A DNA stretch of 64,000 bases from Zobellia amurskyensis (GCF_009725985.1 NZ_RCNR01000013.1:42957-106956); one strand, 5' to 3'. Positions 18,169-27,356 are shown, counted from the stretch's first letter. Translations and numbers: made by a program. The notes: generated by a model from the sequence alone, not told the origin.

Positions 18169-19521
18169 ATGGACTTAAAACAGATACATAACGTATATTT
18201 TATTGGCATCGGAGGTATTGGTATGTCTGCTTTGGCGCGTTATTTTAAGTTTATTGGGAAGAACGTTGCAGGTTACGATAAAACTCAAACACCACTTACG
18301 GAAGAGCTTTCAAATCTAGATATAGATATTCATTACCAAGATGATATTAGTGTAGTTACGGACCGGTTCAAAAAGAAAGAAAACACGCTTGTAGTTTATA
18401 CACCTGCAGTTTCTGTTGAACATACGGAGTATCAATATTTCCTGACTAATGGTTTTGAGATAAAAAAACGTTCCGAAGTTTTAGGGTTGATTACCAAAGG
18501 AAGCTTCTGCTTGGCGGTTGCGGGTACACATGGTAAAACCACTACTACAAGTATTTTAGCGCATTTGTTAAAAGAAACAGGAGTAAGTTTTACTGGTTTT
18601 TTAGGTGGAATTTCGGAAGATTTCAACAGCAATTTTGTTTTTGAGGGCACTGATTATTCTGTTGTAGAGGCAGATGAGTTTGATAGGTCTTTTTTAAGGT
18701 TGTTTCCTAATGTGGCTTGCATCACATCAATGGATGCTGATCATTTGGATATTTATGGTAACCCAGAAGAATTGCAAAAATCGTTTGTGGAATTTGCCAA
18801 TAGGTTGGCTCCAAATGGAGCGCTTTTTGTGAGAAAGGGTCTGCCTCTAAAAGGTCTTACCTATGGAATAGATGATGACGCGGATTACTGTATTACCAAC
18901 CTGAAAATCGAGAACGGAAGCTATATTTTTGATTTGAGAACTCCGGACACTACACTGGTGGATGTGAAGTTCAACAAGCCAGGAAGGCATAATTTGTTGA
19001 ATGGACTGGTAGCTTTTGCTATGGCATTGCATACCGGTGTACCTGCAGAGAAATTGGCAAATGCACTGGCATCATTTAAAGGTGTGCAAAGACGATTTTC
19101 ATATAAAATTAATACAGGAGATTTTGTTTTTATAGATGATTATGCGCATCATCCTACAGAGATAAATGCAGTTTATGATGCGGTAACGGAAATGCATCCA
19201 AATAAAAAAACATTGGCAATTTTTCAACCCCATCTTTTCTCGAGAACAAGAGATTTTGCGGATGAATTTGCGAAAAGCCTTTCAAAGTTTGATAGTGTTT
19301 TGTTGTTGGATATCTATCCTGCAAGAGAAAAACCTATAGAAGGAATAACTTCGGAATGGTTGTTGGAGAAAATGAAAGGTACCCAAGTAAAAACAATTCA
19401 GAAATCCAAATTAATAAATGAAATAAAAGAACAAAATCCGCAAGTACTTATCACTATGGGTGCAGGAGATATAGGTTTGGAAGTAAGTAAGATTACAAAA
19501 GAATTACAAGATGCGTATTAA
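18169..19521 (+). CDS. murC: UDP-MurNAc:L-alanine ligase MurC
   Basis: MurC adds L-alanine to UDP-MurNAc. The N-terminal motif YFIGIGGIGMSALA, P-loop VAGTHGKTTTTS, SVVEADEFDRSF, and DDYAHHPTEI are all present. I choose ATG 18169 over an in-frame TTG three codons earlier because MDLKQIHNVYFIG is the normal family start. The product is about 450 residues. The end overlaps ftsQ by 11 bases. murB and ddl, which neighbour murC in Proteobacteria, are not in this cluster. Confidence 0.96.
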   Translation: MDLKQIHNVYFIGIGGIGMSALARYFKFIGKNVAGYDKTQTPLTEELSNLDIDIHYQDDISVVTDRFKKKENTLVVYTPAVSVEHTEYQYFLTNGFEIKKRSEVLGLITKGSFCLAVAGTHGKTTTTSILAHLLKETGVSFTGFLGGISEDFNSNFVFEGTDYSVVEADEFDRSFLRLFPNVACITSMDADHLDIYGNPEELQKSFVEFANRLAPNGALFVRKGLPLKGLTYGIDDDADYCITNLKIENGSYIFDLRTPDTTLVDVKFNKPGRHNLLNGLVAFAMALHTGVPAEKLANALASFKGVQRRFSYKINTGDFVFIDDYAHHPTEINAVYDAVTEMHPNKKTLAIFQPHLFSRTRDFADEFAKSLSKFDSVLLLDIYPAREKPIEGITSEWLLEKMKGTQVKTIQKSKLINEIKEQNPQVLITMGAGDIGLEVSKITKELQDAY

Positions 19522-20230
19522 TTATAACTACATAAAGTTGTTAGCTTCAGTCGTTGTAATAACGGGGCTTTACGCGTTTTCTAACCAAAGAAGTGCTCAG
19601 AAAAACGTAAAGGGTATTGCGATTGAATTCGTCGAAAATCAAAATTTATTCATCACCGAAGGTTCGGTTAATAAATTGTTAATACAAAAATTCGGTAGTC
19701 TTGAAAACGTGCCCAAAGAAAAATTAGCTTTGAATACCATCGAGAAGGCCATTGAGGCCAACAAAATGGTAAAAAGTGCCCAAGTTTATCTTACAGTAAG
19801 CGGTGAATTAGCGTCGAAGATTATTCAACGCACACCAATCGGACGTATAGAAGGGGATTCAAAATTTTATCTTGATGAGGACGGAAAGAGAATGCCGTTG
19901 TCAAATAGCTATTCAGCACGCGTGCCTATAATTACAGGCCGGATAACGGATGAAGGCTTAGCGGATGTCTATAAAATTTTGAACTATATCAATACAGACG
20001 ATTTTCTAAAGAAGAACATCATTGGGTTACATATCGAAAATGAAGAGAAATACCAGCTTCGTTTTCGAACCGAAGAGTTTGTTGTCAATTTGGGAGATGT
20101 AGACAGATTGAAAGAAAAGTTTAGCAATTTCAAGGCATTTTATGCCAAAGCAAATAAAGACAAAACTCTGCAGAACTATGATGTTGTTAGTTTAGAGTTT
20201 AACAATCAAGTAGTGTGCACCAAAATATAA
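19511..20230 (+). CDS. ftsQ: Cell division protein FtsQ/DivIB
   Basis: The 239-residue protein has a short cytoplasmic N-terminus, one membrane segment (LLASVVVITGLYAFS) and a periplasmic POTRA-like region (VKGIAIEFVENQNLFITEG...) followed by the FtsQ beta domain. Sequence is weakly conserved; the identification rests on topology plus position between murC and ftsA. FtsQ scaffolds FtsB/FtsL at the divisome. Confidence 0.88.
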   Translation: MRINYNYIKLLASVVVITGLYAFSNQRSAQKNVKGIAIEFVENQNLFITEGSVNKLLIQKFGSLENVPKEKLALNTIEKAIEANKMVKSAQVYLTVSGELASKIIQRTPIGRIEGDSKFYLDEDGKRMPLSNSYSARVPIITGRITDEGLADVYKILNYINTDDFLKKNIIGLHIENEEKYQLRFRTEEFVVNLGDVDRLKEKFSNFKAFYAKANKDKTLQNYDVVSLEFNNQVVCTKI

Positions 20231-20233
20231 GTT

Positions 20234-21574
20234 ATGGAAGTAGGTAATTTTTCGGTAGGATTGGACATTGGAACAACCAAGATTGTTGCCATAATCGGTA
20301 AGAAAAACGAGTATGGTAAAATTGAGGTTCTGGGCATCGGTAAATCTAAAAGTTTAGGGGTGCACCGTGGTGTTGTTAATAACATTACGCAGACCATACA
20401 GTCCATACAACAGGCAGTAGAAGAGGCGGAAGTCAATTCGGGATTGAAAATCGGGTCTGTTGTAGTTGGCATAGCGGGTCAGCATATTAGAAGTCTGCAC
20501 CATAGCGATTATATCACTAGGCCGGATTCTGAAGAGGTTATCAATGATGATGATTTAGATAAGCTTTGTAACCAGGTCTATAAATTGGTGATGTTACCGG
20601 GTGAGGAAATCATTCATGTGCTTCCACAGGAATATAAAGTGGATGGACAGGCAGAGATCAAAGAGCCGATCGGCATGTACGGTGGTCGTTTAGAAGCTAA
20701 CTTTCATGTGGTTGTAGGACAGGTTTCCTCAATCAAAAATGTGGGCAGGTGTATCAAAAGCGCAGGTCTGGATTTAGGAAATATAACATTGGAGCCCTTG
20801 GCTTCTTCAGATGCCGTTTTGAGCAAAGAAGAGAAAGAGGCCGGTGTGGCATTGATCGATATAGGTGGTGGTACAACGGATTTGGCTATTTTTAAAGATG
20901 GTATTATCCGGCACACTGCAGTAATTCCTTTTGGAGGCGGTGTAATTACCGAAGATATCAAAGAAGGATGCTCTATTATCGAAAAACAAGCAGAACTTTT
21001 AAAGGTAAGGTTCGGTTCGGCTTGGCCAGGTGAAAATAAGGATAATGAAATAGTTTCCATACCCGGTTTACGTGGTAGGGAGCCTAAAGAGATAACCCTT
21101 AAAAACCTTTCAAAAATTATTCATGCACGTGTTGTTGAGATCATAGAGCAAGTCTATGCCGAAATCAAGAATTACGGACATGATGAACAAAAAAAGAAAC
21201 TAATTGCAGGTATAGTGCTTACAGGTGGTGGAAGCCAGCTAAAACATTTAAAGCAATTGGTAGAGTACATTACGGGTATGGATACACGTATTGGGTACCC
21301 TAATGAACATTTGGCAGGCGATTCAGATGCCGAGATCGCCAGTCCTCTATACGCTACGGCCGTTGGTCTATTGATGAACGCAGTGGCGAATGAAAAAAAA
21401 GGTAAGACTGTTGAAGTTAAAGAAGAGCTTGTAGACGAGGGAGAACTTGTTATGGCGGGCCATGAAGAGGAAGAACATCAACAACAAAATGCGGCAAAAG
21501 TTCAAAAAGAACGCAAATCGGTATTTGATAAATGGTCTGAGAAGTTGAAAGATTTTTTGGATAACGCCGAGTAA
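20234..21574 (+). CDS. ftsA: Cell division protein FtsA
   Basis: The 446-residue actin-like ATPase tethers FtsZ to the membrane. It shows phosphate-binding loops VGLDIGTTKIVAII and LIDIGGGTTDLAIF and the adenosine motif GIVLTGGGSQL. The extended C-terminus is rich in Glu, Gln and Lys and ends with a short amphipathic stretch (SVFDKWSEKLKDFLDN) suited to membrane binding. It lies three bases after ftsQ and 35 before ftsZ. Confidence 0.96.
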   Translation: MEVGNFSVGLDIGTTKIVAIIGKKNEYGKIEVLGIGKSKSLGVHRGVVNNITQTIQSIQQAVEEAEVNSGLKIGSVVVGIAGQHIRSLHHSDYITRPDSEEVINDDDLDKLCNQVYKLVMLPGEEIIHVLPQEYKVDGQAEIKEPIGMYGGRLEANFHVVVGQVSSIKNVGRCIKSAGLDLGNITLEPLASSDAVLSKEEKEAGVALIDIGGGTTDLAIFKDGIIRHTAVIPFGGGVITEDIKEGCSIIEKQAELLKVRFGSAWPGENKDNEIVSIPGLRGREPKEITLKNLSKIIHARVVEIIEQVYAEIKNYGHDEQKKKLIAGIVLTGGGSQLKHLKQLVEYITGMDTRIGYPNEHLAGDSDAEIASPLYATAVGLLMNAVANEKKGKTVEVKEELVDEGELVMAGHEEEEHQQQNAAKVQKERKSVFDKWSEKLKDFLDNAE

Positions 21575-21609
21575 AGAAAGACACACATTAACCAGTAATA
21601 AAAGACACT

Positions 21610-23580
21610 ATGAACAACAACACGGAATTTGATGGAATATCTTTCGATCTTCCAAAGAATCAAAGCAATGTAATTAAAGTAATTGGCGTAGGAGGCGGTG
21701 GTAGCAACGCAATCAACCACATGTTTCAGTCAGGCATTAACGGCGTAGATTTTGTAATCTGTAATACAGATTCGCAAGCCTTGAACAACAGTTCTGTGCC
21801 TACAAAAATACAATTAGGTGTTTCACTAACAGAAGGTTTGGGTGCTGGTGCCAACCCTGAGGTAGGTGAACAGGCCGCTTTGGAAAGTATGGAGGAGATT
21901 AAACAGATGTTGGCCACTACTACCAAAATGATATTTATTACCGCTGGTATGGGTGGTGGTACCGGAACAGGTGCTGCTCCAGTTATCGCAAAACAAGCAA
22001 AGGAATTGGACGTGCTTACCGTGGGTATCGTTACTATGCCTTTTGAGTTTGAAGGTAAAATGCGTTGTGAACAAGCACGTATAGGGATTGAAAAATTGCG
22101 AGCCAATGTAGATTCGTTGATTGTTATAAACAACAACAAACTTCGTGAAGTATATGGTAACCTTGGCTTTAAAGCAGGTTTCTCTAAAGCGGATGAAGTA
22201 TTATCTACAGCAGCAAGAGGTATTGCAGAAGTAATTACACATCACTACACTCAGAATATTGACCTTAGAGATGCCAAGACCGTACTTTCTAATAGTGGTA
22301 CCGCTATTATGGGGTCTGCTCAGGCAACTGGTTCGGCAAGAGCTAATGAAGCTATTACAAAGGCTTTGGATTCTCCGTTGTTGAACGACAATAAAATTAG
22401 TGGTGCTAAAAACGTATTGTTGCTGATCGTTTCTGGCTCACAAGAAATTACTATTGATGAAATAGGTGAAATCAATGACTACATTCAGGTTGAAGCGGGT
22501 CATGGAGCCAACATCATTATGGGTGTAGGTGAAGATGAGGATTTAGGTGAATCTATTGCCGTAACTATTATTGCTACGGGTTTTGATGTTGACCAACAGG
22601 ACGAGATTGTAAATACCGAAACAAAAAAAATTATCCACACATTAGAGGATGAGCAACGTGCTCAGCATGATTTAATGTCACGGAAAAATGTAGTCCATCA
22701 ATTACCTATCGAAAAAGTAAAGGAAGAGCCCCCGGTGATCAAGCACACTCTTGAGGAAGATGTACTAGAGGAGCCGGGCATGGATTTGATCGAAACAACT
22801 AGCTACATTAAAAATTTCAATGTTTTTTATGAAGAAGTTTTAGAAGAGGTTGCCGAGGTAAATACTTCTGAAGATGATTTCGTTATTGTAAATGCTCAAG
22901 ATTCTATCAATGATATAGAGGTTATTGATCCAATGACTGTTTCTTATGATAAGTTAAAAGAGGAGCAGATCACTATGAGCTTTGATATGCCTTTTGCTAA
23001 AAAGGAGGAAGTTGATGAAGATGAGCAAGAGAATGTAATCACATTTAGTTTAGATGAGGATGTAAAGGATATTGAAGTTGACAGCCATATAGAAGTTGTT
23101 CCCGTTCTAGAGTATAATGAGAAAGGGGAAAAGCGCTATAGTTTGGATGATTATATGGAAATGGAGGAAAAGTTGACAAATGCTAAACCTGCTCCAAAGC
23201 CAACTCCAAGACCACAACCAAAACCTGTGGTTAGGGAAGAGCCTAAAATGCAAGTGAAGCCTGTAGAGATGAGAGAAGAAGCTCCACAGAACAGTGCACC
23301 TGCAGAGGTAGATCCTATGAACAGTCCAATTGATGATCTTCTAAGAGAAAGAGCGGACGAAAGAAGAAGAAAACTAAAGGATTTCAATTATAAATTTCAG
23401 AACAGCGTAAGCAGTATTGATGAGATTGAAAAAGAGCCTGCATACAGACGTCAAGGTATCGATTTAAGCGATGCAAGAAGAGAAGAGAGCAAGGTTTCAA
23501 GAACCACGCTAGGCGAGGATAGCAACGATGAAATCAGGTTGCGTTCCAACAATTCTTTTCTACATGATAACGTAGATTAA
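21610..23580 (+). CDS. ftsZ: Cell division GTPase FtsZ with long C-terminal linker
   Basis: The 656-residue protein has a normal tubulin-like core of about 320 residues. The nucleotide motif GGGTGTGAAP is at 115-124 and the T7 loop reads NIDLRDAKTVL. It then continues for more than 300 residues through an acidic, low-complexity linker with a proline-lysine patch (KPAPKPTPRPQPKP). The tail is basic then acidic and ends SNNSFLHDNVD. E. coli FtsZ is 383 residues; long linkers are usual in flavobacteria. The gene ends the dcw operon; a hairpin terminator follows. Confidence 0.96.
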   Translation: MNNNTEFDGISFDLPKNQSNVIKVIGVGGGGSNAINHMFQSGINGVDFVICNTDSQALNNSSVPTKIQLGVSLTEGLGAGANPEVGEQAALESMEEIKQMLATTTKMIFITAGMGGGTGTGAAPVIAKQAKELDVLTVGIVTMPFEFEGKMRCEQARIGIEKLRANVDSLIVINNNKLREVYGNLGFKAGFSKADEVLSTAARGIAEVITHHYTQNIDLRDAKTVLSNSGTAIMGSAQATGSARANEAITKALDSPLLNDNKISGAKNVLLLIVSGSQEITIDEIGEINDYIQVEAGHGANIIMGVGEDEDLGESIAVTIIATGFDVDQQDEIVNTETKKIIHTLEDEQRAQHDLMSRKNVVHQLPIEKVKEEPPVIKHTLEEDVLEEPGMDLIETTSYIKNFNVFYEEVLEEVAEVNTSEDDFVIVNAQDSINDIEVIDPMTVSYDKLKEEQITMSFDMPFAKKEEVDEDEQENVITFSLDEDVKDIEVDSHIEVVPVLEYNEKGEKRYSLDDYMEMEEKLTNAKPAPKPTPRPQPKPVVREEPKMQVKPVEMREEAPQNSAPAEVDPMNSPIDDLLRERADERRRKLKDFNYKFQNSVSSIDEIEKEPAYRRQGIDLSDARREESKVSRTTLGEDSNDEIRLRSNNSFLHDNVD

Positions 23581-23612
23581 AGATTTTAGAGTAAACTTAA
23601 CTAACTCAAGCT

Positions 23613-23656
23613 TAAACCCGAGAAAATTAGATTTTTTTCGGGTTTATTTTTTATCT
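23613..23656 (+). terminator. Rho-independent terminator of the dcw cluster
   Basis: TAAACCCGA at 23613-23621 pairs with TCGGGTTTA at 23638-23646. The inner AAAAT/ATTTT pairs extend the stem, and a T-rich tract follows. It lies 33 bases after the ftsZ stop. Confidence 0.8.
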
Positions 23657-23659
23657 TCG
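23652..23659 (+). promoter_or_regulatory. Near-consensus -7 box before the yqeY-like gene
   Basis: TATCTTCG differs from TAnnTTTG at one base and lies 20 bases before the ATG, directly after the ftsZ terminator. This fits a separate short transcript. Confidence 0.4.
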
Positions 23660-23678
23660 CAGTCCTAAATAAAAAAGC

Positions 23679-24125
23679 ATGGGCTTACAGCAAAAGGTAA
23701 TGGAGCAGATGAAAGCGGCAATGAAAGCAAAGGATAGCGTTGCTTTAGAATCGCTGCGCGCCATTAAGTCTGCCTTGCTTATGGCACAGACCAGTGGGAC
23801 GGATAAGGAGATGACGGAAGAAGATGAAGTGCAACTTGTTCAAAAGCTGGTAAAACAACGTAAGGACAGTGCTGCCATTTTTACGGAACAAGGTAGGGAA
23901 GATTTAGCTGCGCCAGAACTGGCACAGATAGCGGTAATCGAACAATTTTTACCCGAGCAACTTACTGAAGAGGAAATTGAAAAAGTAGTAGTACAGACTA
24001 TAGATGCGACTGGAGCATCAGGAATGAAAGATATGGGCAAGGTTATGGGCATGGTGTCCAAAGAATTGGCCGGACAAGCAGATGGTAAAACTATATCTGC
24101 CATAGTAAAACAGAAATTAGCATAA
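23679..24125 (+). CDS. GatB/YqeY domain-containing protein
   Basis: The 148-residue soluble protein is a stand-alone YqeY domain, related to the C-terminal tail domain of the GatB amidotransferase subunit. It has the typical helices LRAIKSALLMAQTS and VIEQFLPEQLTEEEIEKVV and the late GMKDMGKVMGMV. The molecular role of stand-alone YqeY is unsettled; involvement in tRNA-linked metabolism is a family guess. It directly precedes a tRNA gene by four bases. Confidence 0.9.
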   Translation: MGLQQKVMEQMKAAMKAKDSVALESLRAIKSALLMAQTSGTDKEMTEEDEVQLVQKLVKQRKDSAAIFTEQGREDLAAPELAQIAVIEQFLPEQLTEEEIEKVVVQTIDATGASGMKDMGKVMGMVSKELAGQADGKTISAIVKQKLA

Positions 24126-24129
24126 AATT

Positions 24130-24203
24130 GGCCTCGTGGCGCAACTGAATAGCGCATCAGATTTCGGCTCTGAGGGTTGCAGGTTTGAATCCTGCCGGGG
24201 TCA
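24130..24203 (+). tRNA. tRNA-Arg (anticodon UCG)
   Basis: The 74-base sequence folds as a full cloverleaf. The acceptor stem is GGCCTCG/CGGGGTC with two G-U pairs, the D stem GCGC/GCGC, the anticodon stem TCAGA/TCTGA with loop TTTCGGC (anticodon TCG), and the T stem GCAGG/CCTGC with loop TTTGAAT. The discriminator is A. The 3' CCA is not encoded, as is usual in Bacteroidota, so it must be added enzymatically. The tRNA reads CGA-type arginine codons. Confidence 0.92.
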
Positions 24204-24214
24204 CAATTTTATCC

Positions 24215-24249
24215 AAAGCTCTTTAAACTTATGTTTAAAGAGCTTTTTT
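24215..24249 (+). terminator. Strong terminator after tRNA-Arg
   Basis: A 14-bp perfect stem AAAGCTCTTTAAAC/GTTTAAAGAGCTTT with loop TTAT is followed by further T residues. It ends the tRNA transcript, possibly shared with the yqeY-like gene. Confidence 0.85.
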
Positions 24250-24338
24250 GATTTCCATACGTGCTACTTTTTGAACTAAAGCCAACATGGGAGCAACTAA
24301 TAGGGATTCTTTGGGTTCAATCTATTTGACGAAACCTC

Positions 24339-25298
24339 TCAGCTGATGGCTCGTTTCTGAGCAGCTATAATTTCTCCAACAGCTTGTTTATATTTAAAGG
24401 GATTGCCTGCCTTTTTAATCGCTTTATAGACTTTCTGAGGATTGTGTGTAGATTGGGAAAAGAATTCCCAAAAGCCCAGCATTTTCATTTTTATAGGAGT
24501 TGGTCCAGATAGCATGGCATCATACTGCGTATAGATGGTATCATGAAATTCCCTAAAAATATTCCATCTGTCATCAGGGTATTCCGTAGTATTTGCGCGT
24601 ATCATACTTGGTAAAAACGGATTTGCAATAAGACCACGACCTATCATAAAATGTTCAATAGAAGGGAACCGTTCTCGCATGGCTTTAAATTGCGCCACGG
24701 TTGTAATGTCTCCATTATAGTATAAAGTATGTTTGGCGACGTTTATGCACTCCTGAAAGGCTTCTAAGTCTACGCCACCTTTATATAATTGTTTTCCAAG
24801 ACGCGCGTGAATGGCTACGTTTTTAAGAGGATATTTTTCTAGAATGGGAAAAGAATCTAATATTTCCGTACTGTTGTCATACCCAAGACGCATTTTCATA
24901 GATATGGTAACATCGGTTTCGTTATGTGCGCGATCCAAAATATGATCTATTTTCTCGGTATTGCAAATGAGACCGGAACCCATTCCGCTATTCGTGACCA
25001 TAGGGTAGGGGCAACCCAAATTCCAATTAAGCTCGGTATATCCTAAGGACTGAATATACTTAATCACAAACAAAAAATGTTCAACATCTGCGGTCATTAC
25101 TTGAGGAATCAGCTCTAAGCTGGTATTGACCTCAGGGTTCAGATCGCGTTGGTATGAACCCTTAATAATCATCTTTCTGTTAAAACGAATATAAGGCGCG
25201 TAAAAAGTATCTATTCCTCCAAAGAACTTCTGCTGTGCGTTACGAAAAGTTGCATCTGTAAAACCTTGTAAAGGTGAGGATAGGAGTGAGTAAGACAT
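24339..25298 (-). CDS. tRNA-dihydrouridine synthase
   Basis: The 319-residue FMN-dependent Dus enzyme reduces uridines in the tRNA D loop. Its TIM-barrel motifs are SSPLQGFTDATFR at the N-terminus, NWNLGCPYPMV with the catalytic Cys, SMKMRLGY, AIHARLG and MIGRGLIANPFL. The short C-terminal helical domain is closest in feel to the DusC-like branch, so the exact position modified is uncertain. The minus-strand sequence TATCTTTA at 25317-25324 is a near-match promoter box. Confidence 0.9.
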   Translation of the reverse strand: MSYSLLSSPLQGFTDATFRNAQQKFFGGIDTFYAPYIRFNRKMIIKGSYQRDLNPEVNTSLELIPQVMTADVEHFLFVIKYIQSLGYTELNWNLGCPYPMVTNSGMGSGLICNTEKIDHILDRAHNETDVTISMKMRLGYDNSTEILDSFPILEKYPLKNVAIHARLGKQLYKGGVDLEAFQECINVAKHTLYYNGDITTVAQFKAMRERFPSIEHFMIGRGLIANPFLPSMIRANTTEYPDDRWNIFREFHDTIYTQYDAMLSGPTPIKMKMLGFWEFFSQSTHNPQKVYKAIKKAGNPFKYKQAVGEIIAAQKRAIS

Positions 25299-25571
25299 TA
25301 ATTGGTTTTGAGGACGTAAAGATAAATCAATATCAGGTTATTTCGTTGTTTAAATGTTATGAGAGAAGTATTGTGCTATTTTTAAAAGTCGATAAAACTA
25401 ATTCTACAAACCTCCATTCGTAACGCAAAAGTTACATCCTATACAGTATTGGGTACAGCACACAAGAACATTGTTTTAGACCCTCTTTTTTAGTTTACCT
25501 TGATGATATCTAAAAGATACTTGTTGTTTCTTTTGGACTTATTAAACTTTAAATTCTCTAGGATTAATACC

Positions 25572-26750
25572 ATGATTAAAACCGCCAATAATCGAATTAA
25601 GTCAATAGACATGTTAAGAGGTTTGGTTATGGTAATCATGGCTTTGGACCATGTGCGGGATTATTTTCATTACGATGCTTTTCTTTTTAACCCAACTGAT
25701 TTAGCACAAACAAACGGTGCACTTTTCTTTACTAGATTTATTACCCATTATTGTGCACCGGTATTTGTGTTTTTAGCAGGAACTTCTGCCTTTTTTGTTG
25801 GCCAGCGAAAAGGTTTGAAATACTTGTCAAAATGGTTACTAAAGCGAGGCTTTTGGTTGATTTTTTTGGAACTGACGGTTATAAAATTTGCATGGCTTTT
25901 TAAATTTGATCTATCATATAGTTTACTACAGGTTATTTGGATTCTTGGTGTAGCCATGATTTTCCTCGCAGGGTTTGTTCACCTCCCTAAGAGAGTGGTG
26001 TTGATAGTTTCTGTCTTGGTCATAGCCGGACATAATCTATTCGATTCTTTTGCACCAACCGGAAACCTTAGTGCCGGTATTTGGTCATTTCTCCATGAAT
26101 TTAAATTATTGACTTATGGAGATATGAAGATTTTTGTGGCTTATTCTATTTTGCCTTGGGCTTTTGTAATGCCCTTGGGTTATTATTTTGGAGAACTTTA
26201 TAAACAACGTTTTGATAGTAAAACTAGAACTAAGATACTCTTGCAAATTGGCTCAGGCCTTATAACGGCCTTTTTAATACTTCGCGTAATGAATTGTTAT
26301 GGAGACCCATATTTGTGGACTTCACATGATTCTTGGAGTTATACGGCAATGTCCTTTTTTAAGGTGACCAAATACCCACCTTCGCTATTGTACCTGCTTA
26401 TTACGTTAGGGCCGTCTATCATGCTTCTTGCCTTTGCCGAAAAATGGAAAGGATGGATTTTTAATAAATTGGTAATTATTGGTCGTGTACCTATGTTCTT
26501 TTATATCGTTCATATTTATGTTATTCATTTACTGGCACTGTTTGCGGCAGTATTAACAGGTTTTAAAGCATCGGATATGTACGTGGATCTATGGGTCACA
26601 ATGCAGCCGGGGTTACAAGGATATGGTTTTAATTTAGGTATTGTTTATGGTATTTGGGTGCTACTTATAGTAGCTCTTTATCCCCTGTGTGCATGGTTTG
26701 ATAATTACAAAAGTAATCATAGGGAGAAGTGGTGGTTGCGTTATCTGTAA
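25572..26750 (+). CDS. DUF1624/HGSNAT-like multipass membrane protein
   Basis: The protein of about 392 residues has roughly ten membrane segments and the family opening RIKSIDMLRGLVMVIMALDHVRDYF. This is seen in DUF1624 and heparan-alpha-glucosaminide acetyltransferase-like proteins, which move acyl groups across membranes. The substrate is unknown. I choose ATG 25572; the open frame extends to a TTG at 25500 and an ATG at 25503, but the extra residues do not resemble the family. The 270 bases before it show no clear promoter. Confidence 0.85.
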   Translation: MIKTANNRIKSIDMLRGLVMVIMALDHVRDYFHYDAFLFNPTDLAQTNGALFFTRFITHYCAPVFVFLAGTSAFFVGQRKGLKYLSKWLLKRGFWLIFLELTVIKFAWLFKFDLSYSLLQVIWILGVAMIFLAGFVHLPKRVVLIVSVLVIAGHNLFDSFAPTGNLSAGIWSFLHEFKLLTYGDMKIFVAYSILPWAFVMPLGYYFGELYKQRFDSKTRTKILLQIGSGLITAFLILRVMNCYGDPYLWTSHDSWSYTAMSFFKVTKYPPSLLYLLITLGPSIMLLAFAEKWKGWIFNKLVIIGRVPMFFYIVHIYVIHLLALFAAVLTGFKASDMYVDLWVTMQPGLQGYGFNLGIVYGIWVLLIVALYPLCAWFDNYKSNHREKWWLRYL

Positions 26751-26908
26751 TTTGTGAGGGTCCTTTGTTCTTCTGTTTGTATTGAATGGGTTGTTGGCGG
26801 TATTATAAAGGAAATTACAATCTGTCTAAAATGATTCGTAAAGAGGTTTTAAGGCTTTGTCTTGTGGTGAATTAATGGTTTGGGTGACAATCACCAACAA
26901 AATCTTTC

Positions 26909-26916
26909 TATCTTTG
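26909..26916 (+). promoter_or_regulatory. Exact -7 box at the start of the metal efflux block
   Basis: TATCTTTG matches TAnnTTTG exactly. It ends only four bases before the GTG at 26921, which would place the transcription start at or next to the start codon. Confidence 0.5.
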
Positions 26917-26920
26917 TATT

Positions 26921-27229
26921 GTGAGATTATTCGCCATCATATTATCCGTTTACTTTTTGGCACTCAATGTAGTACCTTGTAGTGACGCAGATATTGTGAC
27001 CGATAATCAGGTTACGGTAGCGGCAGATAATGGTGTGGATCATGGGCACGCATCTAGCGATTTATGTTCTCCATTTTGCATGTGTCATTGTTGTCACACA
27101 CATACAGTTAATTTTACAATCTTTACGTTTGAGCCTTTTCAACCATTAATTTCACAAGAAGAATTAGCCCATTTTGATAGTTTGGGCAAAGATATTTTTC
27201 TAGATCTTTTACAACCTCCCAGGGCATAA
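26921..27229 (+). CDS. Small Cys/His-rich exported protein (DUF6660-like)
   Basis: The 102-residue protein opens with a hydrophobic signal-like segment (LFAIILSVYFLALNVVPCS) and carries the cluster CSPFCMCHCCHTHT (about residues 48-61), with six Cys/His pairs suited to metal binding. I recall similar proteins (DUF6660) upstream of RND metal pumps in flavobacteria. A sensor, chaperone or periplasmic metal scavenger role is inference only. The start is GTG; no in-frame ATG gives a signal peptide. The gene leads directly into the czcA-like gene, 127 bases on. Confidence 0.75.
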   Translation: MRLFAIILSVYFLALNVVPCSDADIVTDNQVTVAADNGVDHGHASSDLCSPFCMCHCCHTHTVNFTIFTFEPFQPLISQEELAHFDSLGKDIFLDLLQPPRA

Positions 27230-27242
27230 TTCAGTTTTTTAG

Positions 27243-27258
27243 AGGATACCTGTATCCT
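27243..27258 (+). repeat. Inverted repeat AGGATAC-CT-GTATCCT
   Basis: Two perfect 7-base arms with a 2-base spacer lie between the Cys/His-rich gene and the czcA-like gene. It could be an operator for a dimeric regulator or a small RNA hairpin. Confidence 0.45.
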
Positions 27259-27261
27259 GTT

Positions 27262-27289
27262 GTAATGAATTCGTTTCAGATTTCATTAC
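27262..27289 (+). repeat. Inverted repeat GTAATGAA...TTCATTAC
   Basis: Two perfect 8-base arms with a 12-base spacer, followed by CCTAGTTTTTG. It directly follows the first dyad and may be a weak terminator/attenuator or a protein-binding site before the efflux pump. Confidence 0.4.
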
Positions 27290-27356
27290 CCTAGTTTTTG
27301 TCGTTAATATTTCTCGACAGAAATAGACATTTTCTAACTGAATTATAGCAATCCAT

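Noticed and set aside
20206..20472. Opposite-strand open frame of 88 codons over the ftsQ/ftsA boundary
   Set aside because: It is antisense to the start of ftsA and has no supporting signals.
21726..22139. Opposite-strand open frame of 137 codons inside ftsZ
   Set aside because: It mirrors the highly conserved GTPase core and its serine/proline-rich composition is a reflection of the ftsZ codons.
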